This document shows, in pieces, positions 1 to 15,800 of a stretch of 64,000 nucleotides of DNA. Origin of the DNA: Pampus argenteus (lineage: Eukaryota; Chordata; Actinopteri; Scombriformes; Stromateidae); contig CM072870.1 of assembly GCA_036937835.1 (NCBI GenBank), forward strand, positions 19,682,001 through 19,746,000, read 5' to 3'. The first letter of the stretch is position 1; each line of letters starts with the position of its first letter. The notes under the pieces were generated by a model. That model searched no databases. It was not told the DNA's origin and saw only the letters and a program-made list of their open reading frames with translations. Made by a program: the position numbers and the translations under genes.

Positions 1-2802
1 ATTACATTTCGTCACAAGGTGGCCTTAATAATATGGGCCTTTGTAAATGGTCACATTTTTTTGTCCCAGCTTCCTTTCTTCCTGTGTTTATCGTAATTGG
101 AATATAGTTTCTAGGCTCTCAGTTAAAAAAGGGCCCTCAGAAGTAATCTCCACCATCTTGGCAAAACGCAAACATAGCCAAGTCTCTCCAGAGACGCCAC
201 CAACTAGAACTAGAAGTTTTTCCCCTTTAATAGCTTTTATTAAAGCAGGGTGAAAACAATTAGGGGTGTGTGAGTTCAGTGTCTTTAATACAGGCTTTAT
301 TGAATAAGCCTCCTCCCGTCCACTGGGGGGAAGGCCTCTGAATGTGACACAAGTAGTATTGCCTCATGTTTAAATGGAGGCCTAAAGGGATCACAGGAGT
401 AATTCAATTAGAGGTAATATGCACCAAACCTCCCCTAAAACTGCTGTTTAATTCCCTTTCATTAATAAGGAGAGTAGCAAAGGCTCCTGTGGTCCACCTC
501 AAAACAGCAACTGGCAGAGAGACGGATCCACAATGATGAAATATATCAAAGATGAGTTAAGAGATTAGCATGTGGAAGATTGGCTGATATACTTTAAGGA
601 AGGTTATAACTTCTTTCCCTGTGTGTAGCATGTGAATTTGTTTTAAAGCAGATTTAGGTAAGTCCTGCAACTCGGAAGACAAAGACATGTTTGACTCCAG
701 AGACAAGTGTTTCCTTCATTCTGTTTAAGTATTCCTTTCCAAAAACAAAACATTATCTTAAATTAAGGACTCATTCACTTCAGAGAACTTCCAAATTACC
801 ACTTATAGCACAGGAGTTGAATTAATCATTAGTGAGAAACAGAACCAGACCGAGGAGTAGAATTACTTTAGATGGTTATTCACTGGTCGCTAGTGTTCAA
901 ATGTATATTACAATCCACGGTCTTCTATTTCAAAAAAACAATTAAACTTTGTTTATTGTTTTCCCTTCACTTCCTGCCTTTGTGCTGCACTGATGCGTTT
1001 CCTCTCTGTGGGTGTTAGTCGAGTTTTCCCTGTCGCTTCATCACCTCCCCATGGGGTGCAGCTGCTTTGAGACACACCAAAGCATCTCTTTAAAAAGTCC
1101 ACAGACTCACAGCAGCTCAACCATTCTTGGTCCAAGTAGTTTCACCACAGGGATGCACTACAGTCACAGCTTCTTCCGATGTGAAGCTGCTGCAGGTACT
1201 CCACTGCAACATTATGCAATTTACTATATAGATTGTTTGTTTTAATGTACTTGATTTCAGTTAGATTTGTGCAATTATTTAAAAAGAAATAAAAATATTG
1301 GGCCAATAATAAATAGATAGATTATACTGACCATTTACCATTCAGGCCACTTCTCTCCAATATAATTTTGTCTGAAGCAAAAATGTCTCCATCAACTGAT
1401 TCATTGGCATTCTGCTAGCTCATACAGTACATTACACATTAAACAACTCAATTCCATCTTCATCACCAGACTTGTTTTTTTATAGGCACTGTGCAATTTG
1501 AATATCTATTGACAGACTAAAAATATCTACTTTTTGCACTGAAATGAAAAATAAGGTGGAAAACTGGATAAAAAAAATCATGCATGAAAGAAAAAAAAAA
1601 CCTAGCTCAGGGTTATGACTGTGCTGTACGTGGACATAGATTCACAGCTATATTAAACAATCTTAATAATTAAAGGTAGCTCTTGTTGCTATGGATAAAA
1701 ACATCTGCCCACTGAGTGTAACGCACTGTGTGTGATGTACAAAAAGCTAACAGTGAAAGTGACTCTGCGTCCTAGTAGTTCACATTAAAAATGTTACAAT
1801 AAAGAACAATGCCTGTTTCACACCGTACCTCAACATTGAGGTAAGACCCTCTTTTACACAACGCAGCCCTGCAGCTCATTGCTGTGAGCGTGATCAGACA
1901 TTGGGGGAACAAAATGAACCGACTGGTGAGAATGAAAGGGATACTTCTGAAGTACAAGGCCGATCGCAACACATCTGAGCGCTGAAACGTTATCGAATTT
2001 GTCAAACTTTGGCATGATTAGGGCTTATCTAATTCAAATGGATGGACAGATGGTTGGGTGAGGCAGCCTGTGAAATCCTATACCTATTTAAAAGCAGGCT
2101 GGTTTTGAGCAAGCAGGAATAAATATGTAAACCCAACCTGCTCTGTGAAATGAACATGCCTCCTCTCATCCCCAGTCTTGCAGCGTCCCACATGTCATGC
2201 TTTCAGAGTCCATTAGTTATAATGAAGTGTAAAATAACCTTCAACACCCTTTGGAAAGCAGAAATTCCAGGCGGGACACATAATTTCAGTATGGAGGGTT
2301 TTTTTGAAAAAGGGAACATATGAGAAAGAGAAAGACCCTCCATTGTCTCTGGTTTGAATCAAAGGCTTATGGAAATACGTCTCGATGGAAGTTAACTGCT
2401 TCTCAATGGGAAACATGTGACCTCCGAAGTGACAAGGTGCTTTAAGAGGAGTCGAGAGCTACCCTCTTTATTCAGGCGAGGCATGTCGCGAAGCGCCACA
2501 GAATCTGCGGGGTGCCTCCTTTTGTTTGTATTACAAATGGCCCCGCTCAGGGCGAGAGGTCAAAGCGATAATCACATATGTAAACACACCTTCTCCTTCT
2601 GAGCAGCACTTTGGAGGGCCCTCCCGCTTGACCTCGGCAGGTAAATGTTTGCAATGCATCACAATACAGGAGGAGTGGATGCGTGACTAGAGCTATGCAC
2701 AGTGCTATGTTTATTGGGTACAGTCTTTCAAACAAAGACAAGCTGAGGCAAAAATAATGGTATATGGTACATTCTCACAAACCCTCATGTGCAAGCCGAC
2801 TT

Positions 2803-2803
<1 letters not shown>

Positions 2804-2843
<40 letters not shown>
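2804..2843. repeat. (CA)n microsatellite
   Basis: Uninterrupted CA dinucleotide run of about 20 units. Confidence 0.95.
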
Positions 2844-2844
<1 letters not shown>

Positions 2845-3273
2845 CTCTCTAATTAATAGCTCCTCTGCCTCCTGAGTCTGTGAAGCAAGTCCACTCTAAT
2901 CCCTTGGCACTTGGTTCAGAGTAATCAGCGCACAGCAAAGTCTGCCTTTGGAACACTAATTAGCATCATTGATTTTCTCCTCAGACTCTGACATGCAAAT
3001 AGCCGCCCAAAAAAAAAAAAAACAAGTTACTTTTTCAAGAGTCCCTACCAGTCAAAACAAGGGACAGTAGTTCATTGTTTTAGCTGCACAAGTTGCGATG
3101 GAGACAAACTACAAATGTGTCTTAATAACTGAGTGACTGACCGTGAAAAGATGTGATTAGTGCTTGTGTTTACTGAGAAATTAGCATATGGAGTTGATTG
3201 ATAATCACCAAAAATCCAGTTTTTAAACTCCATTGGAACATGTGGCATTTGCTGTGTTTAGGGTGGGGAGTGT

Positions 3274-3305
3274 TGGTGGTGGTGGTGGTGGTGGTGGTGG
3301 GGGGG
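3274..3305. repeat. (TGG)n microsatellite with G run
   Basis: Nine TGG units followed by a short G run, on a G-rich strand. Confidence 0.9.
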
Positions 3306-5108
3306 AATATTGGCTAATGCAGCGAAAATTGTCTCAAAGCATAACTGGCTTAAAAGTATGTTTACGCTGATACACTAATTAAGGTATCTCTCTGGTGATT
3401 ACTTAGCCAGTCAGTTTAACAACTTTTCTTTCGGGTAAACTGCGGAGCCGGCAGCCGAGGATGAGCGAGCATGTGAGGTAACTTCAATAAGAATTGCCAG
3501 TGTCCACATGCCAGCGGGGAGAAGTAAATTGCAAGTAATGGATTCTGAGAGCACTGCGATGTTTATCAGACTAAATGAACAGAATCACACTGGAGGGATA
3601 TGGGGGTGCTGCGTGCGTGACAACATGCCAGAAAGACTCCTGATTAGGAATGATGGCTGCCATGAATTTATGTATTAAAAGTTGGAGTAAAAGTATAGCT
3701 GATCATTTCGGGGAATTATTTTCATCGCACTCCAAATATATGTCAGTTCCTGCTCCGTGGTTCCTGTTCACCGCTTGTTCACTCTCATTGTGACAAAAGA
3801 CGCACATCAACACGTAATACACATGACACATGCTACCACAATAAGCTATTGTTTTCTATAATTTAAAACATGTAAGGGATTGCACTATTTTTTTTTGTGA
3901 TAATTAGCTACTAGAAAAAAAAAAAAAAAGGAATCAAAGTGACCACAATCATCTTTCACCTTCTTAACAAGAGTGGGTGAAGAAACCATCACAGCTTGAC
4001 TTAACCAAAACCCTTCACTGGCAAATCCATAAAGGGAAGGAAGAACGAGGAATTAGGGAGATTTTCTGTCTTCCAAATACACAAGCCAGACGCCACTTTA
4101 TCGTCTGTCTCTTTTTTTCTCACTCTCTCTCCCTGTTTCTCTGTTTTGCTCTCTCTTTCCTTCGATTTGGGTTCTTATAATTTTTCCCTCTCCCTCGCTC
4201 TCACTCTGCGTGATTGCATCCATATGCTCTCCAGGGATAGATGGGGTCAACACCCTACTTACTCACGCCACAGTGAGGCACTGACACTTGTGAGAAAGCC
4301 CTTACACAGGCTTGCACACGCAAACACACACACGCACACGTATACATGCACACAAACACACACATATGGTAAATGCACACATGCATTACCACTATGATTG
4401 TCTCCATGCAGCAGGCCCAAAATTGTGCAGCTTCAGTGCTTAGCGGAGAGGATGGGGTATTGGATTTTCATGCCAACGTTTAATTCTGCATCGTGAATGT
4501 ATAGAGTATGTTACTCTGCAACGATCCACCTCCTCATCCTGATACATTTAGGATTGACCCCTGAGAAGATCTGGTATCAATTAAGTGGCGCTCAAAAGAA
4601 CTGGGCTTGATGGGGCCCAATGGATCCTTCTGCCTTCAATCGCCTCTTTTGTTCAGCGAAGCCAGGAGAGGTCGTAAATTTGAACCTGAAGACAGCGCGC
4701 AAATTGCAGTCACACTTGCGAGCAAAGGGAATCAAGGCCAAGAGAGGGAGAAGGAATTAGGCAGTCTTCTACTAGTGGTCCAAACCCTTTCCTCTTTCCA
4801 TTCTGCATGCAGGGAAACACAGTACAGACACACACATGCCAATATGTGCAACCAAGCACATGTTGACCACACAGTGTGGCCGTCTGGCTTGTACGCAGAG
4901 CAAAAAAGCAGATGGACACACCTACAAAACCAAATGTGCGCGCACACAGACACACACACACACACACACACACGTACACGTTTTTAGCCACCAAGGAAAC
5001 ATCATAACAGTTGCAGTAAACATGAGCAGCTCAGACAGACTCAGACTTTATTCCTGTGGTCCTCCTTCTGTCCTCACTCACTGCCCCTGCTCTCACTTAC
5101 CGCGCACA

Positions 5109-5334
<226 letters not shown>

Positions 5335-7099
5335 GATAAAATCTGCTATAATGAACCCCTCCCCTGGACCTTGCTAGTGACCTTTGGGAATCCGATTTAC
5401 TCTGCCACATCTCTTAGCATATCTCTGCTGTCACTCATAAATTATCACAATATGACAATAGATGATCTATGCAGACCTCCACTGTGTATATGCAGCCACC
5501 CAATACACGTCCATTTATCTGAATGTGAATGAAAGATAAGAACTATCGTATGAATGCAGCATGGCATTAATGCACTGGTAAACGTGCATGTAGCTGTACG
5601 GTAGCTAAAACATCTACATGAAATAATATATTCACACGTGAAAATTTATATGTTTTTATCCCAAATCTAACCATTCATACACGACTAGAGCCCCTCTTCA
5701 CAACAGATGTGTTTTTCCTGTCAAACACAGGTGCTAACTAGCATTCATAATGGCTGCAAAATCCCACTTAGGTGTGCCAATGACAGGGCCCTGATCATTT
5801 TCATGCTTGCTTACCACCATGGCTAGCTGGCATGCATTTACGGAGCAGAGCCATCAGTGAAGGGTGCACAAGTGACGCAGGTGTAAAATTATTTCTTACA
5901 AATGGGATTTAATTCTGGTTTTTCGTTTGCATGGTCACACTTTCTTTTTTTTTCTGCTAAGGACTCATTGTAGCTGCACTATTGACTCCTCCTGATTAAT
6001 TGTAGTGTTTGCTGGGTTGAGATCCGTGGGGAATAATTTAAACCTTCTATGTGTTACACCCTCCTGGAGAAGTGCCTTGCTGGCAGGGATCAAGAAACGG
6101 CTGGAAACACCATGTGTCATGGAGGTGGCACATGTCTGTCTACACCCGCCACGGGCTAATTGTAGAGTTAGCAGTAACAAGAACCAAGAACCACAGTGCA
6201 GGAAAAATGGTCATTCAAATTTAGGTGAAAATAGGGTGAAAGACGTAAATGTGCACTGAAATTGGACCTGTGCTTTTCCTGCAAGTAAAATGCACATCAT
6301 GAGAAGACTCTACAATGAAGTTGGAGTGGAATTTATGACTGAGACAACTACAGGTAGGTGCTTTCAGGTTAGGAGGTAAATAAAACCTATAGAGAACTTT
6401 TTTAAAACCATGGTTACAAAATTCCTCACAGATACATACAAGACATAAAAAACAATAATTTAAAAAAAAAAAAGCATTTGAATAAATATTTAACTATAGG
6501 ACAAACAAAACTTTTTGAAAGACTAAATCAAGGCAGTGAAGCATAAGCACAGTTCCTTTAGAATAAATAAAAGGTCTTGAAATGAGAAGATTCATAATCA
6601 GCATTGAAGACTCTCTTCAAAATTGTGTTTATAGAAACATGCAGTGAATCAGCTATTATCGCAATATGCGAATTGTTTTGCCTAATTGTATCATGTCTAG
6701 CCTTGAATATGTCCAAATAAATGCAGTGTAAGTGTTGATTTATGTATATACAGTAAGCGGTGTAGGTATTGTTCCAGCTCTGTACACAACACTTCTCATC
6801 TGTGGAAGTAGTGGTTTTTCACAGGAGGTCGAGGGGTTAAACTTATTTTAACCGGCAGTGATTCAGAGGCCCGCTACCCCAAAAACTGTGGTCACAAGAT
6901 CACAGAGAGCCCTCTCAGATTAGCGCACCATCCGTTTTGAAAAATAAGGTGGGAGCATTCTGCTGTCTTATGACAGAAAAACCTCAATCGAGCAGTTGAC
7001 CTCGCAAACCACAGACTTAAAAAGAGAACTTTGATTTGTCAACGATGACCACAACAAAGCTCGCCACGCTGGCTGTCAGGGCCAGAGGCTGCTGCCGTC

Positions 7100-7100
7100 T

Positions 7101-7127
<27 letters not shown>
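7100..7127. repeat. (CA)n microsatellite
   Basis: CA run of about 14 units. Confidence 0.93.
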
Positions 7128-7131
<4 letters not shown>

Positions 7132-10100
7132 CGTGGGTCACATGACACCGAGGTCACAGGGGATTTAAGATGTTTTCTTACGTATGCTTACAAGTGTTAT
7201 GGGAATATCAGCAACCCATTATAGGTTTGATAATACAATACAGGAATGATAACACTAGCATTGTTGTGTTTTAGACTATAGAGATATTTTTGTGAATTAA
7301 TTGTTATCATGACATATTTGTTTTATTTTTTTATCGTTTTAATACTAAGTACAATGGTGAGAAAAAAGTCTTCACTTACAATGCCAAGAAATTCTCTCCA
7401 AATTGCTTTAAATGACATGAAATAATCATGTCGCTATACAGTATATTGCATAAACATCTATAAACAACAAACACATAATTTTGTACATGTTTAACCATCT
7501 GTCTGAAACTGGTATTTCAATGTTTAGGATGTTTTGGTGCACATGATGAGTTGTGAGTATAACGCTCCAGGAATTCACAGTACAGTGATGCTAAAAAAAA
7601 GAACAAAAAACTCAATAATTGGCATTTTATTGCTGATTTCCTGCATTCTACTGTATACTAGTTGATTCATCAATATGAGTGGCAGGTGTGTGGGAATTTG
7701 ACCAACTGGAAGAAACTAACAGTATGCTTTTTATCGGTCAAGGGAAAAAATAGCCCTGCATATCATACTTGTGACCTTACTGAAGATCTTAAAAATGTTA
7801 AAAGGAGATTATTTTTATTTTTTTTCTCTCTCTTTTTATAGCAGGATAGTGTTTTAAGGCTTGGCCAACAACTGAAACTGGAAGCACCCTCTTTCGTCCC
7901 CCTACCCTTTTAAAACTGCATAATAAACAAATGGAGAAGCAGCCAGTTTCCCCATGTCTGTGAGGCCCGCACCTTTTTCCCTCCGGCGTGTTGAAAAGCA
8001 CAGGCCAAAGTGCAGTTTTGTTTGTTGTCCCATCACCGACTTGTGTTTTATTGGTGCTAACTTAAATGCTGCAACATCCACTGTGTGACATTGATGGTGA
8101 GAGGTTGAGATCAGCTTTATAATGTATCAGCAACAGTATGAAATATTAGGCAGCAGACTGTACAGGCTGCTTCACACACAATTTCATTTAACAAACTCCA
8201 GAGCCGTTATTGCTGTATATGTAATGTAAAAAGACAGAGGGGGAAAAAAAAAATGTTAGAGGTCGGGAATAAGCATAGTTGAGTGAAAATTAAATAAGGT
8301 CATATTTGATGTGAAATATCACATATATAAACTATAGCAGTATTTAAATCAGTCCGTTGACTTGAACATCCTATGTCTCACACTATTACAGTGAAACAAC
8401 CAATTCGCAGTGGTTAAGAAATAACGGGCATCCCTAGGCCAGTATGAACTTCCACACATACACTTTCTTTCCAGCTTTGCACAAGACTGATGGAAACCAT
8501 AACATAGAGCTGAGGTCCTCTGGGGGATTGAGGAACGCCACACACTAACACGGCTCCAGTTACCCTGTAACCCAAGACACAAAACTGGAGAGACACAGAG
8601 ACTCACACACAGTGAGAGAGACAGAGAGAGTGGAGGTAGAGAGTGTGTGTGTGTGTGTGTGTCTGGAGGTGACACAACACACCAGCCTGCAGAGCTGGAT
8701 CAAATACTTTATTTTCAAATAAATGTCAACATTTACTTCAACCGTCTTATGGTACCAGATGGACAGAATTTAAACCATCGTGACACCGTCTCGCAGTATC
8801 ACATGAAAAGGAAGAGTCTATGAAATGTATTTATAATGGTATTAATTCACCACCATTATTTACAATTACAGACCAAAGTGGGAATTTAAGGGATATACGC
8901 TGATTTAAACAAAGTCTTTCCTGCAACGTTAACCCTTAGGTGCAACATAAACCAGATGCTCTGTGCAGACAGAGGAAATGGTGACGGTGCAGTGAGTGTG
9001 TGTAAAAAAATCACACCGACGCTGGCGAAACCCAACAAGGTGACACTTATCGTCGTGGGTTGACACACTTCAAGGCACAGACACAAGTGTGTGTGTGTGT
9101 GTGTGTGTGGGCTTGCATAGAAAGCAGTGTGTGCAATCATACGTCGCCGGTGTGTATTTCTCTTCACAGCGGTGTATGATTAACGGGCCACATTTTAACA
9201 TTAGATATGAGTAAACACGGTAATTAGAGCTGAGATTGGAAATCAGTGTTTTGCATGATCTGCTGGGAGAAAAGATTTGTTTTTGTTTTTTTCATTATTA
9301 TTATCCCTTATTTTTGCAGTGTTCTGTTGTATTTTACAGTACAATGAGTATTATACTAATTTTATCATATTAAGCAATAAAAAAATATCAACTAGTGATC
9401 GGAAGTAAGATAACAGAGACGAAGATACCGCTGCGAAAAGCAATTTACTTGGAAATAATTTAATCCAAGTTTTAGTTTCAGGAAAACATAAAAAGTGAAA
9501 TTCACTGAGACGGACATAAAGGGTCTTTAACAGGAAATATTAGTACCTGTGAGATCAGGTTTATTCGAGAAACGCACATAATCAAGGGAGCTATTTGGAA
9601 AGACAGTTATAGAAAATATATATATACACATATGTGTGAAAATAAGGATTTGAGGCACATTTTCATTAATTGAGGTAAGACTCTGGGAATGTGTGAGAGG
9701 AAGATTGAGAGCAAAAGAGTCAAGGAGACAAAAAATAAAAGTTAATAAAGCAGATAAAATCTCCATTAATCAGCATGCAAGAGAAAGCATCCTCCAGATT
9801 CTCTCAGAGTGCCGAGTAAATCTCCTTTACTTGTATTTAGTTATATTATCTCACTGTATTTGTTAATAGGTGGAGAAGAATGAAGGAGGACAATCACCAG
9901 AGGGAGCAGCAAAGAGCAAGTGAGGCCAATGCTAAGCCTGTAGACCACAAACAAAACACCAAAACAAACCGCTCTGTCCGTGAACTCGGGGCACTTTTTA
10001 TCTTTCTAATGAAATGACCCCTTTTAACCTTTGAAAAGGGGAGTAGAAGTTAACTAATAAGCAGTACATCCAACATTAAAAAAAAAGATGGAAAGAGAGC

Positions 10101-10351
10101 GTAGTGAACAGTTAATGTGGACAATAACATCCATATATCTTGTTCCATTATCTTTGAGCAAGACACAGAGGCCACTTTGGCTTATTATGCAGCAGATAAA
10201 TGCCCAAAATGTAAACGCGGGTATGATAGATGGCCTGCGTCGCTCTCTCTTGTTCTTTCTTGCAACATCAATTCAAAAAAAAAAAATGTAAACACATCAA
10301 ACTCAAAGAACAAAACTCATCCCAAACATCCCACCTCCCACTTTACACCAG

Positions 10352-12778
10352 GGACCTCTGTTCCCTCATGACGACGCCGCGCTCCTGCTTCTGCTCGCCT
10401 CTGAATCGGCTTCATAGACGTGACATGCTCGTGACGGGTTCCAACACCACCGAGGAAGCTGAGGAACTGCAGAACCAGTGAGTCCCAGGGTTTCCTTCAG
10501 GGAGCTAACTTAGGGTCTGGGGCCTGTTTGAACTCCATGGCCCCCGGCTTTTGGAGCTCGCCAAAACGTTAGCATACAGGGATAAAAGGTTAATCCCTGA
10601 GGGTATTTGGCAGACCAGGTAGGTGAGGGTGAATAAGGAAGTGTGTATGATGCATTGCAGGAAAATAAACGTTTGTAATACAAAAACAAATATCAGTGGT
10701 GTAAGACAATAAATCACTTTCCTCCAATATATGAATTTCTTATTCAGGAAAACAAAACTGTAATTTCTCACTTTAAAAATCACTTGTTGATGAATGCATT
10801 AAGGCGCATACATATATTTCCATACATCTTAAGCACATTTGCACATTTATTTTTATATTATAATCAAGAGTGGGATTAAACCTTGAAACGCGTGGCTTCA
10901 TCACAGCCTTTGCCGTAATGCCAGAAGCAGACAGGCTTTTGCACTTTATTTTTTACAACGCATTAACTATTCTGACTTCCATCTATATGAACAGAAGAAT
11001 TAATTTGAACCATCTGCCTGGTTGCCTTCACCTACGGTATTTTTCCAAAAAAAGAAAAATCAAAATGCTAATTTTGGAGGAAGCTTAAAGTAAAAGCACA
11101 TTCTAACTAATATGCCAGTAAGAGTCTTCTTCTTCCACTTGGAGGTTTATATTGTTGGGATGCGTTGCTAAGAGATAGTTGCTCTCCTAATTGAGGGGTC
11201 ACAAATGTAATGCTCCTAATTTGGGTGGGAGAGCACATCCATGTAATTACAATAATCTTGTTCTTCCCAAAGTTGAATGGAGATGTTACATCATGCAGAA
11301 AAGCAGCAGGGAGGGGGGATTACAGTGATAGTGCACACAGAAGAGAGAGAGGGGGGGTATGTACATATTGAAGACTTTTTCTATCTACAAAGGTAATAGT
11401 GTTCCACACGTGTATTTGCTGCTGTGTGTTTGCAATAAATTTCAGCTAAGGACTGTAATTGTTATCATCTGTGCATTGTTGCACATGTGGATACACATGT
11501 GCATCATTTAACTTTCACCACCACGTATTTACAGTATGGCAAAAGCCATTCACAAACACAACTGCAGACCTAATCAAGCACGTTGCCAGACAACACATTC
11601 CACAGACCTACAGAGAGCTGCTCATCTTCCTTAAAAAATGTTTTCTGCTCAACTCCAAATCCTCAACATCATTTCACACTTCCAAACTAAATATTAAAAA
11701 AAAAAAAAAAACTGTGCTCAGCTGCACTCTGCCCTGGATCAGTGTGAATATCATTTGCATCTTAAGCATCAGCTGATGCTCTTACCCAAAGCTGCTATCA
11801 GTAAGAGGGAAAGCAAGCAGTGCAGTCTTCCAGATTTTCGGTAAATCAGCAAATAAAGTGCTTCCTGAGCAAATCTGCAGAAAATATTAAACTCGACAAT
11901 AAAAGAACTACTGGAAGAGAGTAGAGACACTAAGTTTTCTGATACTGAATCAACCAGTGAAAGTTGAATCCTTCTGAGTACACCTTTAAAAGCCTGGTTA
12001 AAGTCTGACTTCAATGCCTTTTGTCTAGACTGGGCACCACACCAGCAGCATGTGTGCAACACGTGACCATCGTGTGTGTGCTCACTTGGAACATGACCTG
12101 AGTTTTACCAAAGCTTTAGGGCTCATGACAGTGAATACTGTGGCTTTGATGGGTGAAAAGCCACAGTGAAACAAACTGGAGATATAGCAAATCACAACTT
12201 CTGCACGTCACCGACCCGATATAAAGGGTTTTCTTTTAACTCTCTAATTCACATAGCTGAGTGAAACATTTAGAGACTGACTGATGAGTGTAATTTCTGT
12301 CTCTGGTGGCAAAAATACAGGTACTGTGAAAACAGTTTGATTAAACAATAGGACATTGATTTCACCAATAAACACCATCATAACACCATCAGAACCAGTC
12401 AACGTTGTCTTCATTGTCATTGCTGTCAAAGTGCTTCATCATTTCATCACAAATGTCCCTCAAGTGAGGGAGTGTGAAGTCATCTCAAATGTTGACGTTA
12501 TGTAACCAGAAACCCCTCAAATAACACATTTAACAACATTTCCATATAAAATATGTGCATATAAAAATAAATGGGAAGATTACAGTAGCTGTCAGTTGAC
12601 TTTGATCAGTTTATGGATATGCATGAGGCTCATATCTAAACCATATCAAGAGATGTCACTGTGAGTTATCGGCATTAAATATGTGAAAAGTTGCTGTAGA
12701 AGAGTCCATAAATTAAATTTATTTCTGTCATTCTGTCTATTTATTGATATCAGAACTCACAGTTTGGGGTGTATGCTG

Positions 12779-12821
<43 letters not shown>

Positions 12822-15800
12822 ACTCTCTTTTGTATCAAGCACCAGTTCCATTCATGCTTATTAGCTTAGCATGAAGACTGAAAGCAGGGGGAAACTGCTA
12901 GCATGGTTTCATCCAAAGGTAAAACTAATATACCAACCAACAACTCTAAAGCACATAAATTTAGTGAAGCTTAACTAGCAGGTTTCAGGAGCAGGACCAC
13001 ACCTCAAAACACCTCAACACACACCTCAACACACCTCTCCAGCATCCCTATAAACACCAACCTGACTCAGACAGTCTCAGGTTATCTCATCACCACCAGA
13101 TATCAGCAGTTTTCTGTCAGTTTCTCCACAGACAAACTAATCACATGGTTGCATCACTGAACAACTGAGCCAAACATTTCAGGAAAAGAGTCAACTCACC
13201 TCGGACCAGGAGCTGCAGGTCAACCCGTCGGATCCAGGTGATGTTTGAAACCGTCAGAGTCTGCTGGTCTCCTCCAGCCAGGACAGAGCAGCACATACCG
13301 GCCTCACGGACACCTCCACTCGGACTCCCGCCAGTTCCCGGGCCGACAACCGTAGACGCTACAGGTAGAAAGCACGGGAGCAGGTGGCTTCAACTCAGCC
13401 GGCTTCAACTCAGCCCTCATCAGCTGCCTCCGCGGCGCACTCCTCTTCAACCCGGCTGTCTTTACATCCACAAACGGAGCCCGACACCCGGGACTGAACC
13501 GTCGCCGTCGCCCGAAAGACCTTCAACAGCATCTACAGTAAAGCCAGACCTTCATCTCTACTCGACAACAACGACAATCTTGTGTTTCCCGCGCTTCCGG
13601 CTTCCTCACCTGAGCCACCCACCATCAGAGTAACCGTGCGTAACGTCACAGAGCGTGCGCCGCTTTTAAGACCACACAGGTGCAGCATCAGGTATTTCCC
13701 CACGCGCATGCGCCGTCATCAGGTTCTCTCTCCATACTCTAGAAACATCCTGCTGTTCTTAAACTCATCATTTGATGTTCTCATTAATATCAGTGACATT
13801 ACACCTATAGGGGTTGCCAGTTACTAAAACAAATTTAACAACTAGTATAATGTTACTTCAGTAACGTCTGCTATTACATGCACATGAGTTGCAAGTTATA
13901 GATGCAACTAATCAAACGTCACCCCAGTCACAGTCTGCTGTTGCGTGTGATTGCCAGTTACTAATAAGAGTAATTTAATATCAGATATGGATGACATCAG
14001 CTCTACATAGACACTGCTCTTTCTGACGGTCTTGGGGATTTCCATGGTGGACAATGATTCTCTGTCAAGTGGCCAACTGAGATCACACAGTTCTGCATAC
14101 AGAAAATTCTTCAACCATCTCCAGCTGTTCGTGAGATCTACCCCGTCGTCATTACTTTCACAACCTACATTCTTCAATCTCTCCACCATGACCACTTCTT
14201 TACTTATACCTATCCCAGCATGGCTATTAACACATACATCAATGTGTGCCTTAGCGGCCTCCCAAACATATCTTCAATACATACACTCAGATCTCATCTA
14301 CTGGAGGTTTTTACTGAGGGTCCGCTGCAACAGTAATCTTCCCCACAACGTATTCGGCGAGCAGAAGCGCTGCACCCATCAAACACTTCAATAAATCATT
14401 TAAAGGTATCGTGTTGATGGTGTGGTCCTTGCTTATGAATAAGTTGTACCATATCTGGGTTGTCATATTGGATATGTTGGCTCAACCCAAGTGTGTTTCT
14501 AAGATGTAGCTATTTGCTGCAGATATTGTAGTTTGTCGTGGGACATAATAGGTCATGCAAGTGTTACATGTTGTTTTCAGGTACTTCATTAACTCCGAGA
14601 GGGGAACAGAGGCCAGTCGAGAGAAAGTAATGCCTAAAAACGCAGGCAAGCTCAAAGTGAGTCGTCATCAAAAGTTTTCTGAGGATCTTGACATCACTTC
14701 ATAAAGATAAGTTGTGTCCTTGTGTAAAAAAAAAAAAAAAGTTTCTCTCATTCCTCTTCCTCTCATTTTGTGCTCGATTTTCATTTCTTTCTCACTTAGT
14801 GAGCTGTGAGTCTGGAAGTCTGGATTCTGACCTTCTGCCAATTATAAAAGAGGACATTTGAAGGCATCACAGTCCTGCAATCTGTTTATTTGTGCTTTTA
14901 TATTTTTTTTTAATACAGTGGTTTGCAAAGCATTTGCTGTTCAGACTAAGTTTTGCTGGCAGCTCAGGATATTTTAATTAACAGATTTACATTAGCTTTC
15001 CTGTGAAAGTGCAAGAACCTTGAGAAGTATTTTCACACATGAATATACTTATATTTGAAAGCATTTTTAAATAAATGTTGAGTACAGAAAAGTTGTCTCA
15101 TCCTCTTTCATGCTTGACATTAAGGGGTTATGCATTTGATCTGATCTCATTACTGGACACATTTACAGTATATGTATGCAATATATAGTTATTTTTATTA
15201 ATATGGATAAGCAGATTTTTGTTGTTTATTGTAAAATTACAGTAATAAATTGATAATATATATATGAGATTTTATAGGGAAATTTCGTGCTTATCCCAAC
15301 AGGGGATAAAACTGACTGACACAATGCGTCTCCTCTAAAAATGTGAAATAGGACAGCAATAAATGTTCTCGTCTGCAGGTATTTATGGCTGTTGCTGAAG
15401 CGTCCCACTACATTGATGAGTACTGGTGTCACAACAGGTTGCTACATGACCCAAAGATGTGGCCAGAGGTGTTCCTGTGAGTAATTACTCTCCCCTATCT
15501 AGGGTTCCTTTAGAGAAGACATGCATCACTCATTTACTGAAGAAGGGAAAAAAAAAAAAAATCTCAATGGCTCACAATGGCACCCAGGAGCAGTGTGCAA
15601 TTAATTGATAAACGCCAGGACGTGATGTCCCGTCAGATAGTATGGAAGTGCTGCAAAAGAGCGCACTGGGGCGTGAATCAAAGACTGAAAAATGCATTAA
15701 GAGAAAGTTAGTGAAATGCCATTAACCTACCAAAGCCCTCAACTGATAGTGGAGGGCAATAGAGTGAGTTTTAAATTGCACCAAGCCCTCGAGATTATGG

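Noticed and set aside
13238..13633. 131-codon plus-strand frame in the CpG island
   Set aside because: It is Pro/Ser/Thr-rich and fits base composition. It has no recognisable domain and no splice link to the exons downstream in the right phase, so it was treated as promoter sequence.
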